A DNA stretch of 64,000 nt from an uncultured Eubacteriales bacterium (GCA_949292905.1 CASFAV010000014.1:1-64000), one strand, 5' to 3'. Counted from the first letter of the stretch, positions 42,626 to 51,678 are shown. Numbers and translations are program-made. Notes: a model not told the origin generated them from the sequence alone.

Positions 42626-44505
42626 GAAACACCTATATACCGAATAATCCCGTCGAAAAGATAGACGGCTACCTCGAACTTTTCAGAGGAAAAACGGCGG
42701 GTACCGAAACGATACCCACCGAAAACGCGCTCGGCAGAGTATTGAGCCGAGCGGTCTACGCAAAGCTTTGCGATCCCGTATATAACGCCGCCGCCATGGA
42801 CGGCATAGCCGTTTCGTCGGAAGCAACCGCCGCGGCGAGCGAAAAAACGCCGCTCGTTCTTCAAGAAGGAAAAGATTTCGTATACGTCAATACCGGCAAT
42901 CCCGTACCGCGCGAGTTCGACGCGGTGATAATGATAGAGGACGTCGTCGATACAGGACGCGGCAAGGTAGAGATAACCTCTCCCGCAGGCTCCTGGCAAC
43001 ACGTCAGGGTGAAGGGCGAAAGCATAGTCGAAGGCGAAATGATACTCCCCTCTCGCAGAAGGATACGCGCCGAGGATCTCGCCGCGATATACGCGGGCGG
43101 AAACACCGAAGTAGAAGTCTACAAAGCTCCCGTAGTCGGCGTGATAACCACGGGCGACGAAATGGTGGCGCGCCCCGAGGAGGTAGGCGAAGGAAAGCTT
43201 CTCGAAAGCAATTCCAAGCTCTTTTCCGCGCTGATAGCGGAATGCGGCGGCGAAGCAAAGGTCTACCCTACCGTAAGCGACGACCGGCGGTTTCTCCGGG
43301 AAGCGGTGGCGAAAGCGGTCGCGGAATGCGATATAGTCATAGTCAACGCGGGAAGCTCCGCGGGTACAAAAGATTACGCCCGCGAAGTCATAGCTTCTTT
43401 AGGCGAAGTTTATCTGCACGGACTCGCCGCAAAGCCCGGTAAACCCACCATTCTCGGTATCGCGGAAGGTAAACCCGTAGTGGGTATCCCCGGCTATCCC
43501 GTTTCCGCATATATCTCGTTCGGGCTGAGCGTGAGACCGCTTATCGACATGATGACGGGCTCCGCCGCAGGCGAAGACGAAGTTACCGTCTCCGCCACTC
43601 TCACGCGCAACGTGGTGAGTTCTTTGAAAAATACCGAATTCGTGCGCGTGTCGCTCGGCAGAGTGAACGGTAAACTGGTGGCTACGCCGCTCGAACGCGG
43701 CGCGGCGCAGATAATGAGCCTCGTCAAAGCGGACGGCATACTGACGATCGATCGGTATTCCGAAGGCTATGCGGGCGGAAGCGAAGTAACGGTATCTTTA
43801 CGCAAGCCGCTGAGTCTTATCGAAAAAAATCTCGTCGTCATAGGCAGTAACGACCTCGTGATAGACGTTATCGGCGAGCATATACCTCTTACTTCCGCGC
43901 ACGTCGGAAGCATGGGCGGTATCGCCGCCATGCTGAAAGGCGAATGTCACATCGCCCCGATACACCTTCTGGACGCCGCGACGGGCGAATACAATATCCC
44001 CGCCGTCAAAAAATATTTCCCGAACGAGAAAATGGCGCTCATCAAGGGCGTGGGGCGCACTCAGGGGCTTATGCTTCCCAAAGGAAACCCCCTGGGCATC
44101 ACCTCTTTCGAAGACGCCGTGGAGCGCAGATTGAGGTTTGCAAACCGCCAGCGCGGCGCAGGCACGCGCATACTTACGGATTACCTTCTCGCGGGACTCG
44201 GTAAAGACGGCTCCGCGCTCAAAGGCTACGACAAGGAGTTCTCCACTCACCTCGCGGTAGGTATGGCTGTCGAGAGCGGCGCAGCCGATTTCGGCATGGG
44301 CGTAGGAAGCGCCGCAAACACTCTGGGGCTCGATTTCATTCCCGTATACGACGAGGAATACGACTTCCTCGTCAGCGAGGCAAACCTCGGTGACGAGCGT
44401 GTAAAAGCCTTCGTCGAATACCTGTCGAGCGAGGATTTCCGTAATAAACTCAAGGAGTTCTCAGACTACACCGCGCCCCGCACGGGAGAGATCGTAAAGT
44501 GTTAG
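42622..44505 (+). CDS. MoeA fused to a periplasmic-binding-protein-like domain
   Basis: 627 aa. Residues 1-400 are a second MoeA: AAMDGIAVSSEA, VNTGNPVPREFDAVIMIED, TTGDEMVA, NAGSSAGTKDYA, AKPGKPTILGI. Residues ~400-627 are a PBP/ModA-like domain (VVIGSNDLVIDVIGEHIPL, SMGGIAAMLKGECHIAPIHL, RQRGAGTRI). This fusion is known in anaerobes; the extra domain may bind the oxyanion. Overlaps the first moeA by ATGA. Two MoeA paralogues in tandem may discriminate metals. Confidence 0.9.
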   Translation: MRNTYIPNNPVEKIDGYLELFRGKTAGTETIPTENALGRVLSRAVYAKLCDPVYNAAAMDGIAVSSEATAAASEKTPLVLQEGKDFVYVNTGNPVPREFDAVIMIEDVVDTGRGKVEITSPAGSWQHVRVKGESIVEGEMILPSRRRIRAEDLAAIYAGGNTEVEVYKAPVVGVITTGDEMVARPEEVGEGKLLESNSKLFSALIAECGGEAKVYPTVSDDRRFLREAVAKAVAECDIVIVNAGSSAGTKDYAREVIASLGEVYLHGLAAKPGKPTILGIAEGKPVVGIPGYPVSAYISFGLSVRPLIDMMTGSAAGEDEVTVSATLTRNVVSSLKNTEFVRVSLGRVNGKLVATPLERGAAQIMSLVKADGILTIDRYSEGYAGGSEVTVSLRKPLSLIEKNLVVIGSNDLVIDVIGEHIPLTSAHVGSMGGIAAMLKGECHIAPIHLLDAATGEYNIPAVKKYFPNEKMALIKGVGRTQGLMLPKGNPLGITSFEDAVERRLRFANRQRGAGTRILTDYLLAGLGKDGSALKGYDKEFSTHLAVGMAVESGAADFGMGVGSAANTLGLDFIPVYDEEYDFLVSEANLGDERVKAFVEYLSSEDFRNKLKEFSDYTAPRTGEIVKC

Positions 44506-45416
44506 ACGGTTGCGGCAGAGATATCACATACGCGCGTATTTCGGTAACCGATTTATGCAATCTGGGTTGCGCATATTGCAAACCTCGTCCCGTACCGAAA
44601 CTCAAACACGAGGATCTCATGAGCGTGGACGAAATAATCGCGCTTGCAAACGACCTTGTCGGAGCGGGGTTTACGAAGCTCAGGCTCACCGGAGGCGAGC
44701 CGCTCGTGAGGAAGGGTATAATACCTATAGTCCGCGGAGTGTGTGACGCTTGCTCCGACGTAGGCTTGACGACTAACGGCATACTGCTTGCGACATACGC
44801 GGAAGACCTGCGCGACGCGGGTATCGGGCGAGTCAACGTAAGCCTGGACACGACGGACGAAAACGTCTACCGTGCAGTCACGGGCGGCGATCTCCGTAGC
44901 GCTCTCGCGGGCATAGAAGCCGCGCGGGCGGCGGGACTCGGACTGAAGCTGAACGCCGTACTGCAACGCGGCGTGAACGACGATCCCCTGCCGCTCATGG
45001 AATACGCGGAGTCCGTCGGCGCGGAGCTCAGAATGATAGAGATGATGCCTTTCGCTTCCACTCTCCGCTACGCAAGCGAACGCGCGCTGAACGCGGAAGA
45101 ATGGGCGCGTTCGCTGGGAATGGAGCCTTCGGGCGTCGACGGCAAAGTACAAAAATACTCTTACCGCGGGCACGAAATAGGTATAATCGCGGCGCTGAGC
45201 CGTAACTTCTGCGCCGAATGCAATCGCATACGCATCACCTGCACGGGCATGCTGCTGCCATGCTTACACGGCGCGCAGGCGTATCCCCTGCGCGACAGGA
45301 TAGGCGCAAACGACTTTACGGAATATCTGCGCTCCGTACTCGCGCTCAAGCCGTCCTCTCACGGTCTCGGCGAAGGCAATTATCAGAAAATAGATATGGG
45401 AAGCATAGGAGGATAG
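44499..45416 (+). CDS. moaA: GTP 3',8-cyclase
   Basis: 305 aa from GTG 44499, overlapping the upstream stop by 7 bp. Radical SAM motif CNLGCAYC (residues 21-28), LTGGEPLVRKG, and the C-terminal cluster Cys set CAECNRIRITCTGMLLPC. It converts GTP to the cyclic precursor of molybdopterin with MoaC. Shorter than E. coli MoaA (~329), and the C-terminal GG tail is present as GSIGG. Confidence 0.9.
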   Translation: MLDGCGRDITYARISVTDLCNLGCAYCKPRPVPKLKHEDLMSVDEIIALANDLVGAGFTKLRLTGGEPLVRKGIIPIVRGVCDACSDVGLTTNGILLATYAEDLRDAGIGRVNVSLDTTDENVYRAVTGGDLRSALAGIEAARAAGLGLKLNAVLQRGVNDDPLPLMEYAESVGAELRMIEMMPFASTLRYASERALNAEEWARSLGMEPSGVDGKVQKYSYRGHEIGIIAALSRNFCAECNRIRITCTGMLLPCLHGAQAYPLRDRIGANDFTEYLRSVLALKPSSHGLGEGNYQKIDMGSIGG

Positions 45417-45881
45417 ATGGAACTCAATCATTTCGACGTAAACGGCAACGCCCGTATGGCGGACGTGAGCAACAAAGACATAACGCGGCGCGAAGCGGTG
45501 GCGAAGGGACGGATAAAGGTAAGTCCCGCGGCGCTCGCGCTCGTTGCGGGCGGCAACAAAAAAGGCAACGTGCTCACTACGGCTACGGTGGCGGGGGTGC
45601 TCGCCGCAAAGCGCACCTTCGAAGCTATCCCGATGTGCCACGTGGTGGCGCTCGACAATGTGGAAATAAACTACGAAATAAAACCGGATTCGATAGAAAT
45701 TACGGCAAAAACGGTCTGCCACGGCAGGACGGGCGCCGAAATGGAAGCGCTCCACGCGGTAAGCGTGGCGGCGCTCACGATATACGACATGCTGAAAGCC
45801 GCCGACAAAAGCATGACGATTGGCGACATTAAGCTCGTCTCCAAGACGGGCGGCAAGAGCGGCGACGTATTCAATATATAG
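45417..45881 (+). CDS. moaC: Cyclic pyranopterin monophosphate synthase
   Basis: 154 aa, ATG directly follows the moaA stop. HFDVNGNARMADVSNKD, IPMCHVVAL, ETAKTVCHGRTGAEMEAL-type segment (AKTVCHGRTGAEMEAL) and YDMLKAADKSM match MoaC. It acts with MoaA to form cPMP. Confidence 0.95.
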   Translation: MELNHFDVNGNARMADVSNKDITRREAVAKGRIKVSPAALALVAGGNKKGNVLTTATVAGVLAAKRTFEAIPMCHVVALDNVEINYEIKPDSIEITAKTVCHGRTGAEMEALHAVSVAALTIYDMLKAADKSMTIGDIKLVSKTGGKSGDVFNI

Positions 45882-45902
45882 AATAGCAAAGGAATGATAG
45901 AT

Positions 45903-46367
45903 ATGGAAAAAGCGGTTGTGACGGCGGTAAACGTGAGCGAAAGGAAAGGAACGTCCAAGCATCCCGTCCCCTACGCGGTATGCAGGATAAACCACGGTAT
46001 CGAAGGCGACGCGCACGCGGGACCGGGTATAAGACAGATAAGCTTACTCGGCGCGGAGAGTATCGAAAACTTCAAACGCGACAAAAAGGACGCCGTGGGC
46101 TTATGCGAAGGGAAATTCGCGGAGAATATCACCACGCGCGGGATATGTCTTTACAAACTTCCCGTCGGCACGCTTTTACGCATCGGCGAAGCAGAACTCA
46201 GAGTAAGCCAGATAGGCAAAAAATGTCATGCGGACGAAGGCTGCGAGATAGCGCGTAAGTACGGTATCTGCGCCATGCCGCGCGAAGGTATATTCTGCAC
46301 CGTCGAAAAGGAAGGCGTTATCCGCGCGGGCGACGAGATCGTCGTCGAAGATCGCGTCAGCCGTTGA
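45903..46367 (+). CDS. MOSC-domain protein
   Basis: 154 aa from ATG 45903, which has AAAGGA at proper distance; an ATG at 45894 lies on top of that site. HGIEGDAHAG, GKFAENITTRGICLY, IGKKCHADEGC with the likely sulfur-carrying Cys. MOSC proteins act in late steps of molybdenum/tungsten cofactor sulfuration or transfer. Last gene of the operon; 11-bp convergent overlap with tupC. Confidence 0.85.
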   Translation: MEKAVVTAVNVSERKGTSKHPVPYAVCRINHGIEGDAHAGPGIRQISLLGAESIENFKRDKKDAVGLCEGKFAENITTRGICLYKLPVGTLLRIGEAELRVSQIGKKCHADEGCEIARKYGICAMPREGIFCTVEKEGVIRAGDEIVVEDRVSR

Positions 46368-47028
46368 CGGAAAGAAATTTTCTGAGTTTATCGGAACGGG
46401 GCGTCGCAAGAACTTCCTCTGCGGAGCCCTTTTCTTCTACCCTGCCCTCGTCAAGGAAGATCACTTCGTCGGCAAGCCTTCTCGCCTGCGCGGGCGAGTG
46501 AGTGACTATCACTATCGCGGGGCGCAACCTTTCGAAATAATCCATTATCGTCTTCTCCGCCCTCTCGACGGCGTTGACGTCCATCGCGGCGGTGGGTTCG
46601 TCGAGTATCAGAAGCTCGCAGTCGTCCATCATGAGCCGCGCAAGCGCGAGCTTCTCCGTTTCTCCGCCGGAGAGCTTTTTCGCGTTCTTCCTTCGCATCT
46701 CTCCGAGACCGAATTCCTCCAGAAGGCGCATAGCCTTATTTTTCGCTTCCTTGCGCTCGCGTAAGGAGCGGCCGAGAAGCATATTCGCCGTCAGCGACAT
46801 ATCGAAGGCAAAACTTTTCTGAGGCATATATCCCGTTACGGGCTTTTTGACGTCGTATATGATTTCTCCGTTTCCTTTTATCACGCCCGCGAGTATCGCG
46901 GCGAGAGTGGACTTGCCGCTCCCGTTACTGCCCATGACCGCGTATATCCTTCCGCGCTCGAAGCGGAGCCCGCTCACGTCGAGCACCGTGCGTTCGCCGT
47001 ATTTTTTAGTGACGGATATTTCAACCAT
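46357..47028 (-). CDS. tupC: Tungstate ABC transporter ATP-binding protein
   Basis: 223 aa. Walker A MGSNGSGKSTLA (34-45), Q-loop YMPQ, signature LSGGETEKLALARLM, Walker B LLILDEPTAAMD and VTHS switch. Follows tupB with an 8-bp overlap; powers tungstate import for the AOR cofactor made by the facing operon. Confidence 0.9.
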   Translation of the reverse strand: MVEISVTKKYGERTVLDVSGLRFERGRIYAVMGSNGSGKSTLAAILAGVIKGNGEIIYDVKKPVTGYMPQKSFAFDMSLTANMLLGRSLRERKEAKNKAMRLLEEFGLGEMRRKNAKKLSGGETEKLALARLMMDDCELLILDEPTAAMDVNAVERAEKTIMDYFERLRPAIVIVTHSPAQARRLADEVIFLDEGRVEEKGSAEEVLATPRSDKLRKFLSVNG

Positions 47029-47728
47029 TTCTTTTTTTCAACCCCGCCTGAAGCGCCGAAGCGACTACGTTAAGTCCGAGCACGATGAGCATGAGTATAA
47101 TGCCCAACGCGAGCGCGAGAGAAAACTGTCCCATATTGTAATTGAGCGCGATCGCGGTCGTCATAACGCGCGTCTTATGAAGTATGTTGCCGCCCACTAT
47201 CTGCACCGCGCCCACCTCCGCTATGCTCCTCGAAAACGCGAAAAGATAAGTGGCGACGAGCTGATATTTGGTCTCGTTCACGGCGAGCAACGCGATTTTC
47301 GCCTTATTGAGCCCCATTCCCGCCGCGGTATCGCGCATTGCGTCGTACGCGGGCGCAACGGCGGTCTCCGTAAAGCCCGCCACAACGGGGGTGATGAGTA
47401 TCACCTGCGCTATCACCATGAGCTCCACGGAATACATGAGCCCCAACTTGCCGAAAGGTCCGGTGCCCGAAAAAAGCAGATATACGAGTATGCCCACCGC
47501 CACGGCGGGCAGTCCCATAAGCGTGCGCATTATGAGAACGACCGCCCTTCTTCCCGGGAATCGCGCCACTCCCACGAGCGCCCCTATCGGCACCCCTATG
47601 ATCATTGCGTACAGCGAGCTCTGCACGCACATTTCCATCGTGGTGGCTACTATCTCGTTAAGTAACGTATTGCCTTCGCCCATCAGGGCGAAGGCTTTTT
47701 CGAATGCGGCGGTCACGTTACTCCACAT
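47021..47728 (-). CDS. tupB: Tungstate ABC transporter permease
   Basis: 235 aa, five or six membrane segments. The coupling-helix EAA-type loop is RDTAAGMGLNKAKIALLAV, followed by SRSIAEVGAVQIVGGNI, typical of the TupB/WtpB group. Four bases separate it from tupA. Confidence 0.9.
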   Translation of the reverse strand: MWSNVTAAFEKAFALMGEGNTLLNEIVATTMEMCVQSSLYAMIIGVPIGALVGVARFPGRRAVVLIMRTLMGLPAVAVGILVYLLFSGTGPFGKLGLMYSVELMVIAQVILITPVVAGFTETAVAPAYDAMRDTAAGMGLNKAKIALLAVNETKYQLVATYLFAFSRSIAEVGAVQIVGGNILHKTRVMTTAIALNYNMGQFSLALALGIILMLIVLGLNVVASALQAGLKKRNG

Positions 47729-47731
47729 ATT

Positions 47732-48769
47732 TTATGCGGCTTTTGTAATGCTTTCGTTAGCCATGGTAAGGCAGGCGCCCATTCCCTGTCCCGCGGATAT
47801 ATACCAGCTTCCTTCGGGAGCTTTGGCGCTGCTGCCGCCGGCAAGAGATATATCGACGAGCTTGAGATCGGTACCCTGCCAGATCTTAACCTCCGCGTTA
47901 TGCGTGCCCGACGCGTCGCCGCGCGACACGAAATTGTATCCGCCTGCGGCTATCGCTTTGAACGCGCCGTATATGTCCGCGGCGTTCTTGACGCCGGCAG
48001 GATCGGCGGAGGGTCCGATAAGAACGAAATAATTATACATAAAGCTTATACGCGCGGGATATTCCGCGTCGTACGCCTCTCCGGTAAGCCCCGCCACTTC
48101 TCTTGCGAAGCCCGCGTCGACGAAATCCCTTTCCTGGGAAGCGGAATGTACGAGCAACATATCGGCGTTACCCGCTTTCGCCGCGTTGATGGCGGCGCCC
48201 GTGCCTGCCGAAGACACTTCTATGTCCCAGCCCGTCGCTTCCTCGAATATCCCTTCTAGATAACCGAGAAGTCCGGTGTCGTTCACCGAAGTGGTGGTCG
48301 AAACGCTTATCACTTTATCTCCCGTGCCGGGATAGTTGAGCGCGCTCGCCTCTCCCGTGTAGGTCTTCGCGCCGTCGATGAGATAGAAAAGCGCTTCGTT
48401 ATAATCGGCTTTGCCGAATTCCGCTATCAGCGAGCGCGTGGCAGGCAGGCTCATCCATTTGATGAAAGCGTCCGCGCCCGCTTCGTTGATAACGACGTCC
48501 GTGCCCGCAAAAGCCTCCGCCTTGCCGTTCACCGCTATCATCGAGTAGGTATTTTTAAGCGCGTCGTCCTGCTCGTAAAGCAAGGTAAGATTGGGTATCT
48601 TGTCCCCTTCCGCGTTTCTTTTGTAAGAAAGATAGGTGCCTTTGTCGCTCAAAACGTACGCGCCGTACGCGGTTTCGCCGCTGTCGTCGTTTTTACACGC
48701 GGCAAGCGCGACTACCGACGTCAGGGCTACGACAAGGCATAGTAAAACAGTGATAAATCTTTTTTTCAT
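47732..48769 (-). CDS. tupA: Tungstate-binding lipoprotein, apparently circularly permuted
   Basis: 345 aa; lipobox LAAC (Cys 25). Residues 153-345 match the N-terminal two thirds of TupA: VISVSTTTSVNDTGLL (oxyanion-binding TTTS), SAGTGAAINAAKAG, LVHSASQE, SRGDASGTHNAE, SWYISAGQGMGACLTMANE. The protein stops there. The part normally following (YTLTDRGTYL ... IAVN ... AFIDW ... IADFG ... LFY) appears instead at residues 36-131: YGAYVLSDKGTYLSYK, MIAVNG, ADAFIKWM, IAEFGKADYNEALFY. This is the order of a circular permutation. First gene of tupABC. Confidence 0.85.
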   Translation of the reverse strand: MKKRFITVLLCLVVALTSVVALAACKNDDSGETAYGAYVLSDKGTYLSYKRNAEGDKIPNLTLLYEQDDALKNTYSMIAVNGKAEAFAGTDVVINEAGADAFIKWMSLPATRSLIAEFGKADYNEALFYLIDGAKTYTGEASALNYPGTGDKVISVSTTTSVNDTGLLGYLEGIFEEATGWDIEVSSAGTGAAINAAKAGNADMLLVHSASQERDFVDAGFAREVAGLTGEAYDAEYPARISFMYNYFVLIGPSADPAGVKNAADIYGAFKAIAAGGYNFVSRGDASGTHNAEVKIWQGTDLKLVDISLAGGSSAKAPEGSWYISAGQGMGACLTMANESITKAA

Positions 48770-48777
48770 GGTTCTCT

Positions 48778-48893
48778 CCTTTCCGCAACGGGAGGCCCCG
48801 CAGTTTCCCGCGCGACCCCGGTCGGCACGCCATAGCCGCCGCCTTAGGCAAGCCGACTCGGATAGATCGTCGGAATGTAAAAGATTTTCCGAC
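48778..48893 (-). promoter_or_regulatory. Candidate Moco/Tuco riboswitch ahead of tupABC
   Basis: A ~115-nt G/C-rich leader. GTCGGC and GCCGAC enclose a GCCTAAGGC hairpin; a 5' stem GTCGGAA/TTCCGAC precedes it. It starts near CTATCCGAGTCGGC and ends CCTCCCGTTGCGGAAAGGAG, where the ribosome site is part of the last helix. Class, location and likely control of initiation fit the Moco/Tuco family; the assignment is from memory of the consensus, not a search. Confidence 0.55.
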
Positions 48894-48900
48894 TATTAAA

Positions 48901-48929
48901 ATGATAGCATAAGCGCCTTAATTTGACAA
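48901..48929 (-). promoter_or_regulatory. Promoter of tupABC
   Basis: TTGTCA (48924-48929), 17-bp spacer, TATCAT (48901-48906); start near 48894, giving a leader of about 125 nt. Confidence 0.75.
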
Positions 48930-48935
48930 TACCCC

Positions 48936-50057
48936 CTAAATGAGTCTGAATACGAACTTCACGGGATTGTGGTCGGAATACGCAAAGCCCGTGTCGATAT
49001 TTTCTACCCCTACGGTAACTACGTTGTCGGAGACGATGAAGCCGTCGAGCACCGTGAGATAATTCACTCCGGGAGTATAAGGTATTTCCGCAGCCCGACA
49101 GGTACCGGTACCATCTTTGCTCGCCACGACGCGGAAATTCTCGCCCACCATGTCGCTCGTGAGCGGATACGCCCAGTTAGGCGTTTTCTGCTCGGTGGGG
49201 AAGGTGCCCAGGCTGTCGGCAAGCTCGTGGTTGAAATCGCCGCCCACGATAACGTAATTGCCTTCGGCGTATTCCGCCGCCATAAACTCTTTGAGCATGG
49301 AAAGTTGAAGTTCGCGTATCGTGCCGCCTTCGTCGTAAGCGGACATGTGGCTGTTGACGAGCACCAGCTCCTTGCCTCCCTCTACCGCTATCCTGTTCAC
49401 CGCGAAACACCTGTCGAGATCGAAAAACTTGGCAAATCCCGTGTCAACGGGATAGCTCCTTCTCACCGCGGAAGAAACGGCGTACGCGGAATAAGTGGCG
49501 ATCCCCGCGGTGCTCTTACCGTGGTGGTCGTTCAGGGGATACATGAGGTAAGCGGAATGGAAGTTGACGGCGAAAGTGCTGCAGTAATCGCCGGTAAGTC
49601 CTTTGGTCACCGTCTCGTACTGATCGACGTTATAGCTCCTGTCCGCGTCGGTATCCACTTCCTGCAACAGTATGAAATCTGCGTTGACCGCATTCAATAC
49701 CCCTATCGCCCCGTTCACGTCGTCGAGGACGTGTTGCTTGTCTATAGCCTTACCGTATTTACCGGTAACGACCGTTCCGTCAAGCATTTCGCCCGAGTCC
49801 ATAAAAAAGGAAAAATCGGGAGAATAGGCACCGAAACCTATATTATAAGTTACCGCAACGTAATCTTTATTCTTTTGGAGCGTTGTCGGCAAGCCTTCCG
49901 CGCCCTCTACCGCAAGCACGACGTTGTCCTCTATCCTGTCGTACTCCAGCACGACGTACAAGACGTATCCCACGCCCGCGAGCACCACGAGAAGCACCGC
50001 CGCGAGCAAAGTTATGCCCGTTATTTTCAAAGCTTTTTTCACGCCTGCTTTTTCCAT
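48936..50057 (-). CDS. Membrane-anchored endonuclease/exonuclease/phosphatase-fold protein
   Basis: 373 aa from ATG 50057 (AAGGAG ahead). One N-terminal membrane helix (~15-40) then an EEP domain facing outside: VTYNIGFGAY, ILLQEVD, NSHMSAYD, VGGDFNHE, VLDGFIVS, YSDHNPVKF, with all metal and catalytic residues. Members are DNases, phosphoinositide or sphingomyelin phosphodiesterases. The substrate here is unknown. Monocistronic. Confidence 0.85.
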   Translation of the reverse strand: MEKAGVKKALKITGITLLAAVLLVVLAGVGYVLYVVLEYDRIEDNVVLAVEGAEGLPTTLQKNKDYVAVTYNIGFGAYSPDFSFFMDSGEMLDGTVVTGKYGKAIDKQHVLDDVNGAIGVLNAVNADFILLQEVDTDADRSYNVDQYETVTKGLTGDYCSTFAVNFHSAYLMYPLNDHHGKSTAGIATYSAYAVSSAVRRSYPVDTGFAKFFDLDRCFAVNRIAVEGGKELVLVNSHMSAYDEGGTIRELQLSMLKEFMAAEYAEGNYVIVGGDFNHELADSLGTFPTEQKTPNWAYPLTSDMVGENFRVVASKDGTGTCRAAEIPYTPGVNYLTVLDGFIVSDNVVTVGVENIDTGFAYSDHNPVKFVFRLI

Positions 50058-50159
50058 ATCCTTCTCCTTGAAGCCTATATTTGCGCTTTGATTATACCAT
50101 TTCCGCGCCGCTTTTACAACGGTGTTTTTATCGTGCGCGCACATAAACGCTCAAATCGT

Positions 50160-50189
50160 TTGCAAACGCGCATACTTTTGCGGTATAAT
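50160..50189 (+). promoter_or_regulatory. Promoter of the NSS symporter
   Basis: TTGCAA (50160-50165), 18-bp spacer, TATAAT (50184-50189), 28 bases before ATG. Confidence 0.6.
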
Positions 50190-50217
50190 ATCCGAAAATC
50201 TCTGAAAGGCGTAATAT

Positions 50218-51603
50218 ATGACTCATAAAGACGAAAATCTTACGTTAAAAAGCTCCAATCACACCTGGTCCGGCAGATTCGGCTTCCTCATGGCGGCGGT
50301 AGGCTCCGCCGTGGGACTCGGCAATATCTGGCGTTTTCCTTACCTTGCGGGACAGCAAGGCGGAGCGCTTTTCCTGATCGCATACGTCATCATGGTCGTC
50401 GTAATAGGCTTCTCGCTCATGATAGCGGAATTCACCATAGGAAGGCACGCCTCCCGTAACGTCGTGGACGCTTACTCCGTGGCGGGCAAAAAATGGGGCT
50501 TCACCGGCGTTATAAGCTGTATAGCTTCTTTCATCATAGTGTCTTACTACAGCGTGATAGGCGGCTGGATAATCCGCTACGCCGTAGGCTATACGGACGG
50601 CGGCAGTTTCGTGGCAAGCGGCGATTACGACGCGGTATTCTCCTCCTTCGTCGGCAATCCCTGGATGCCGATAGTCTTCCTTATAATATTCATGGCAATA
50701 TGCCTCACCGTCATCCTTTTGGGGGTCAAGAACGGTATCGAACGCGTCAATAAGATCCTTATGCCCATGCTTTTCGTCATGCTCGTATTCGTGATGATAG
50801 TGGCGCTCACGATGAAAGGCGCCGTCGAGGGAGTCAAATTCTTCATCATACCCGATTTCGCGAGGATCGAGGCTTCGGGAGGCGTCGCGGGCATCTTCCT
50901 TGCCGCCCTCGGGCAGGCGTTCTATTCCCTCTCGATAGGTCTCGGAATCGGCACCACCTACGGCAGTTACGCGAGCAAAGAGATCAGCCTCACCAAAAAC
51001 ACCCTGCTCATCTGCGTGTCGGATACAGTGGTAGCGATGATAGCGGGCTTCGCCATCCTGCCCGCGGTATTTGCGGCGGGCGAAGAGCCCACCGCGGGCG
51101 CGGGACTCGTATTCGTAGTGCTTCCCGCCGTATTCCACGCCATGCCTCCCGTGCTCGGCAGCATAGTGGGCGTGGTGTTCTTCCTGCTCGTGCTCTTCGC
51201 CGCGGTCACCTCCGCAATAGCGCTTATAGAAGTCAACGTCGCTGTGGTCGTCGAAAAATTCAAACTCAACAGAAAAATAGCCGCCGTGATAGTGGTGGGC
51301 GCCGCTACGCTTTTAGGCGTGCTCGTATCTCTCTCGCAGGGCGGATTTATCGGAAAAGCCGACCTGCTCACGATATTCGACACCTTCTCCAATACCTTCC
51401 TGCTGCCGCTCGTAGGCATACTGACCTGCATTTACGTGGGTTACGTCTGGAAACCCGCAAACGCCGCCAAAGAACTCGCCGCACACGATCCCGCCGCCTC
51501 GAAGCCCTCTTTCGTGGCCGTATGGTCCGCCAATATCCGCTATGTCTGCCCCGTGCTCATCGCGATCCTTTTCGTATACGGCATAGTAGATCTGTTTATT
51601 TGA
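50218..51603 (+). CDS. Sodium-dependent neurotransmitter/amino acid symporter (NSS, LeuT fold)
   Basis: 461 aa, about 11-12 membrane segments. N-terminal WSGRFGFLMAAVGSAVGLGNIWRFPYL (in pieces: SAVGLGNIWRFPYL) is the NSS signature with the unwound TM1 substrate and Na+ site; GGIWxxY-type TM3 and QAFYSLSIGLG in TM6 also fit. Imports an amino acid or amine with Na+. Single gene, convergent with PFL. Confidence 0.9.
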   Translation: MTHKDENLTLKSSNHTWSGRFGFLMAAVGSAVGLGNIWRFPYLAGQQGGALFLIAYVIMVVVIGFSLMIAEFTIGRHASRNVVDAYSVAGKKWGFTGVISCIASFIIVSYYSVIGGWIIRYAVGYTDGGSFVASGDYDAVFSSFVGNPWMPIVFLIIFMAICLTVILLGVKNGIERVNKILMPMLFVMLVFVMIVALTMKGAVEGVKFFIIPDFARIEASGGVAGIFLAALGQAFYSLSIGLGIGTTYGSYASKEISLTKNTLLICVSDTVVAMIAGFAILPAVFAAGEEPTAGAGLVFVVLPAVFHAMPPVLGSIVGVVFFLLVLFAAVTSAIALIEVNVAVVVEKFKLNRKIAAVIVVGAATLLGVLVSLSQGGFIGKADLLTIFDTFSNTFLLPLVGILTCIYVGYVWKPANAAKELAAHDPAASKPSFVAVWSANIRYVCPVLIAILFVYGIVDLFI

Positions 51604-51623
51604 TATCTTTCGAGTCAAAATCA

Positions 51624-51655
51624 AAAAGCGCGTCCCGCAAGGAACGCGCTTTATT
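51624..51655 (+). terminator. Terminator after the NSS gene
   Basis: Stem AAAGCGCGT / ACGCGCTTT (51625-51652) around a 10-nt loop, with T-rich sequence after it on the plus strand. Palindromic, may also serve the opposed PFL gene. Confidence 0.75.
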
Positions 51656-51678
51656 TTACGGAAATACCGCTTTTTACG

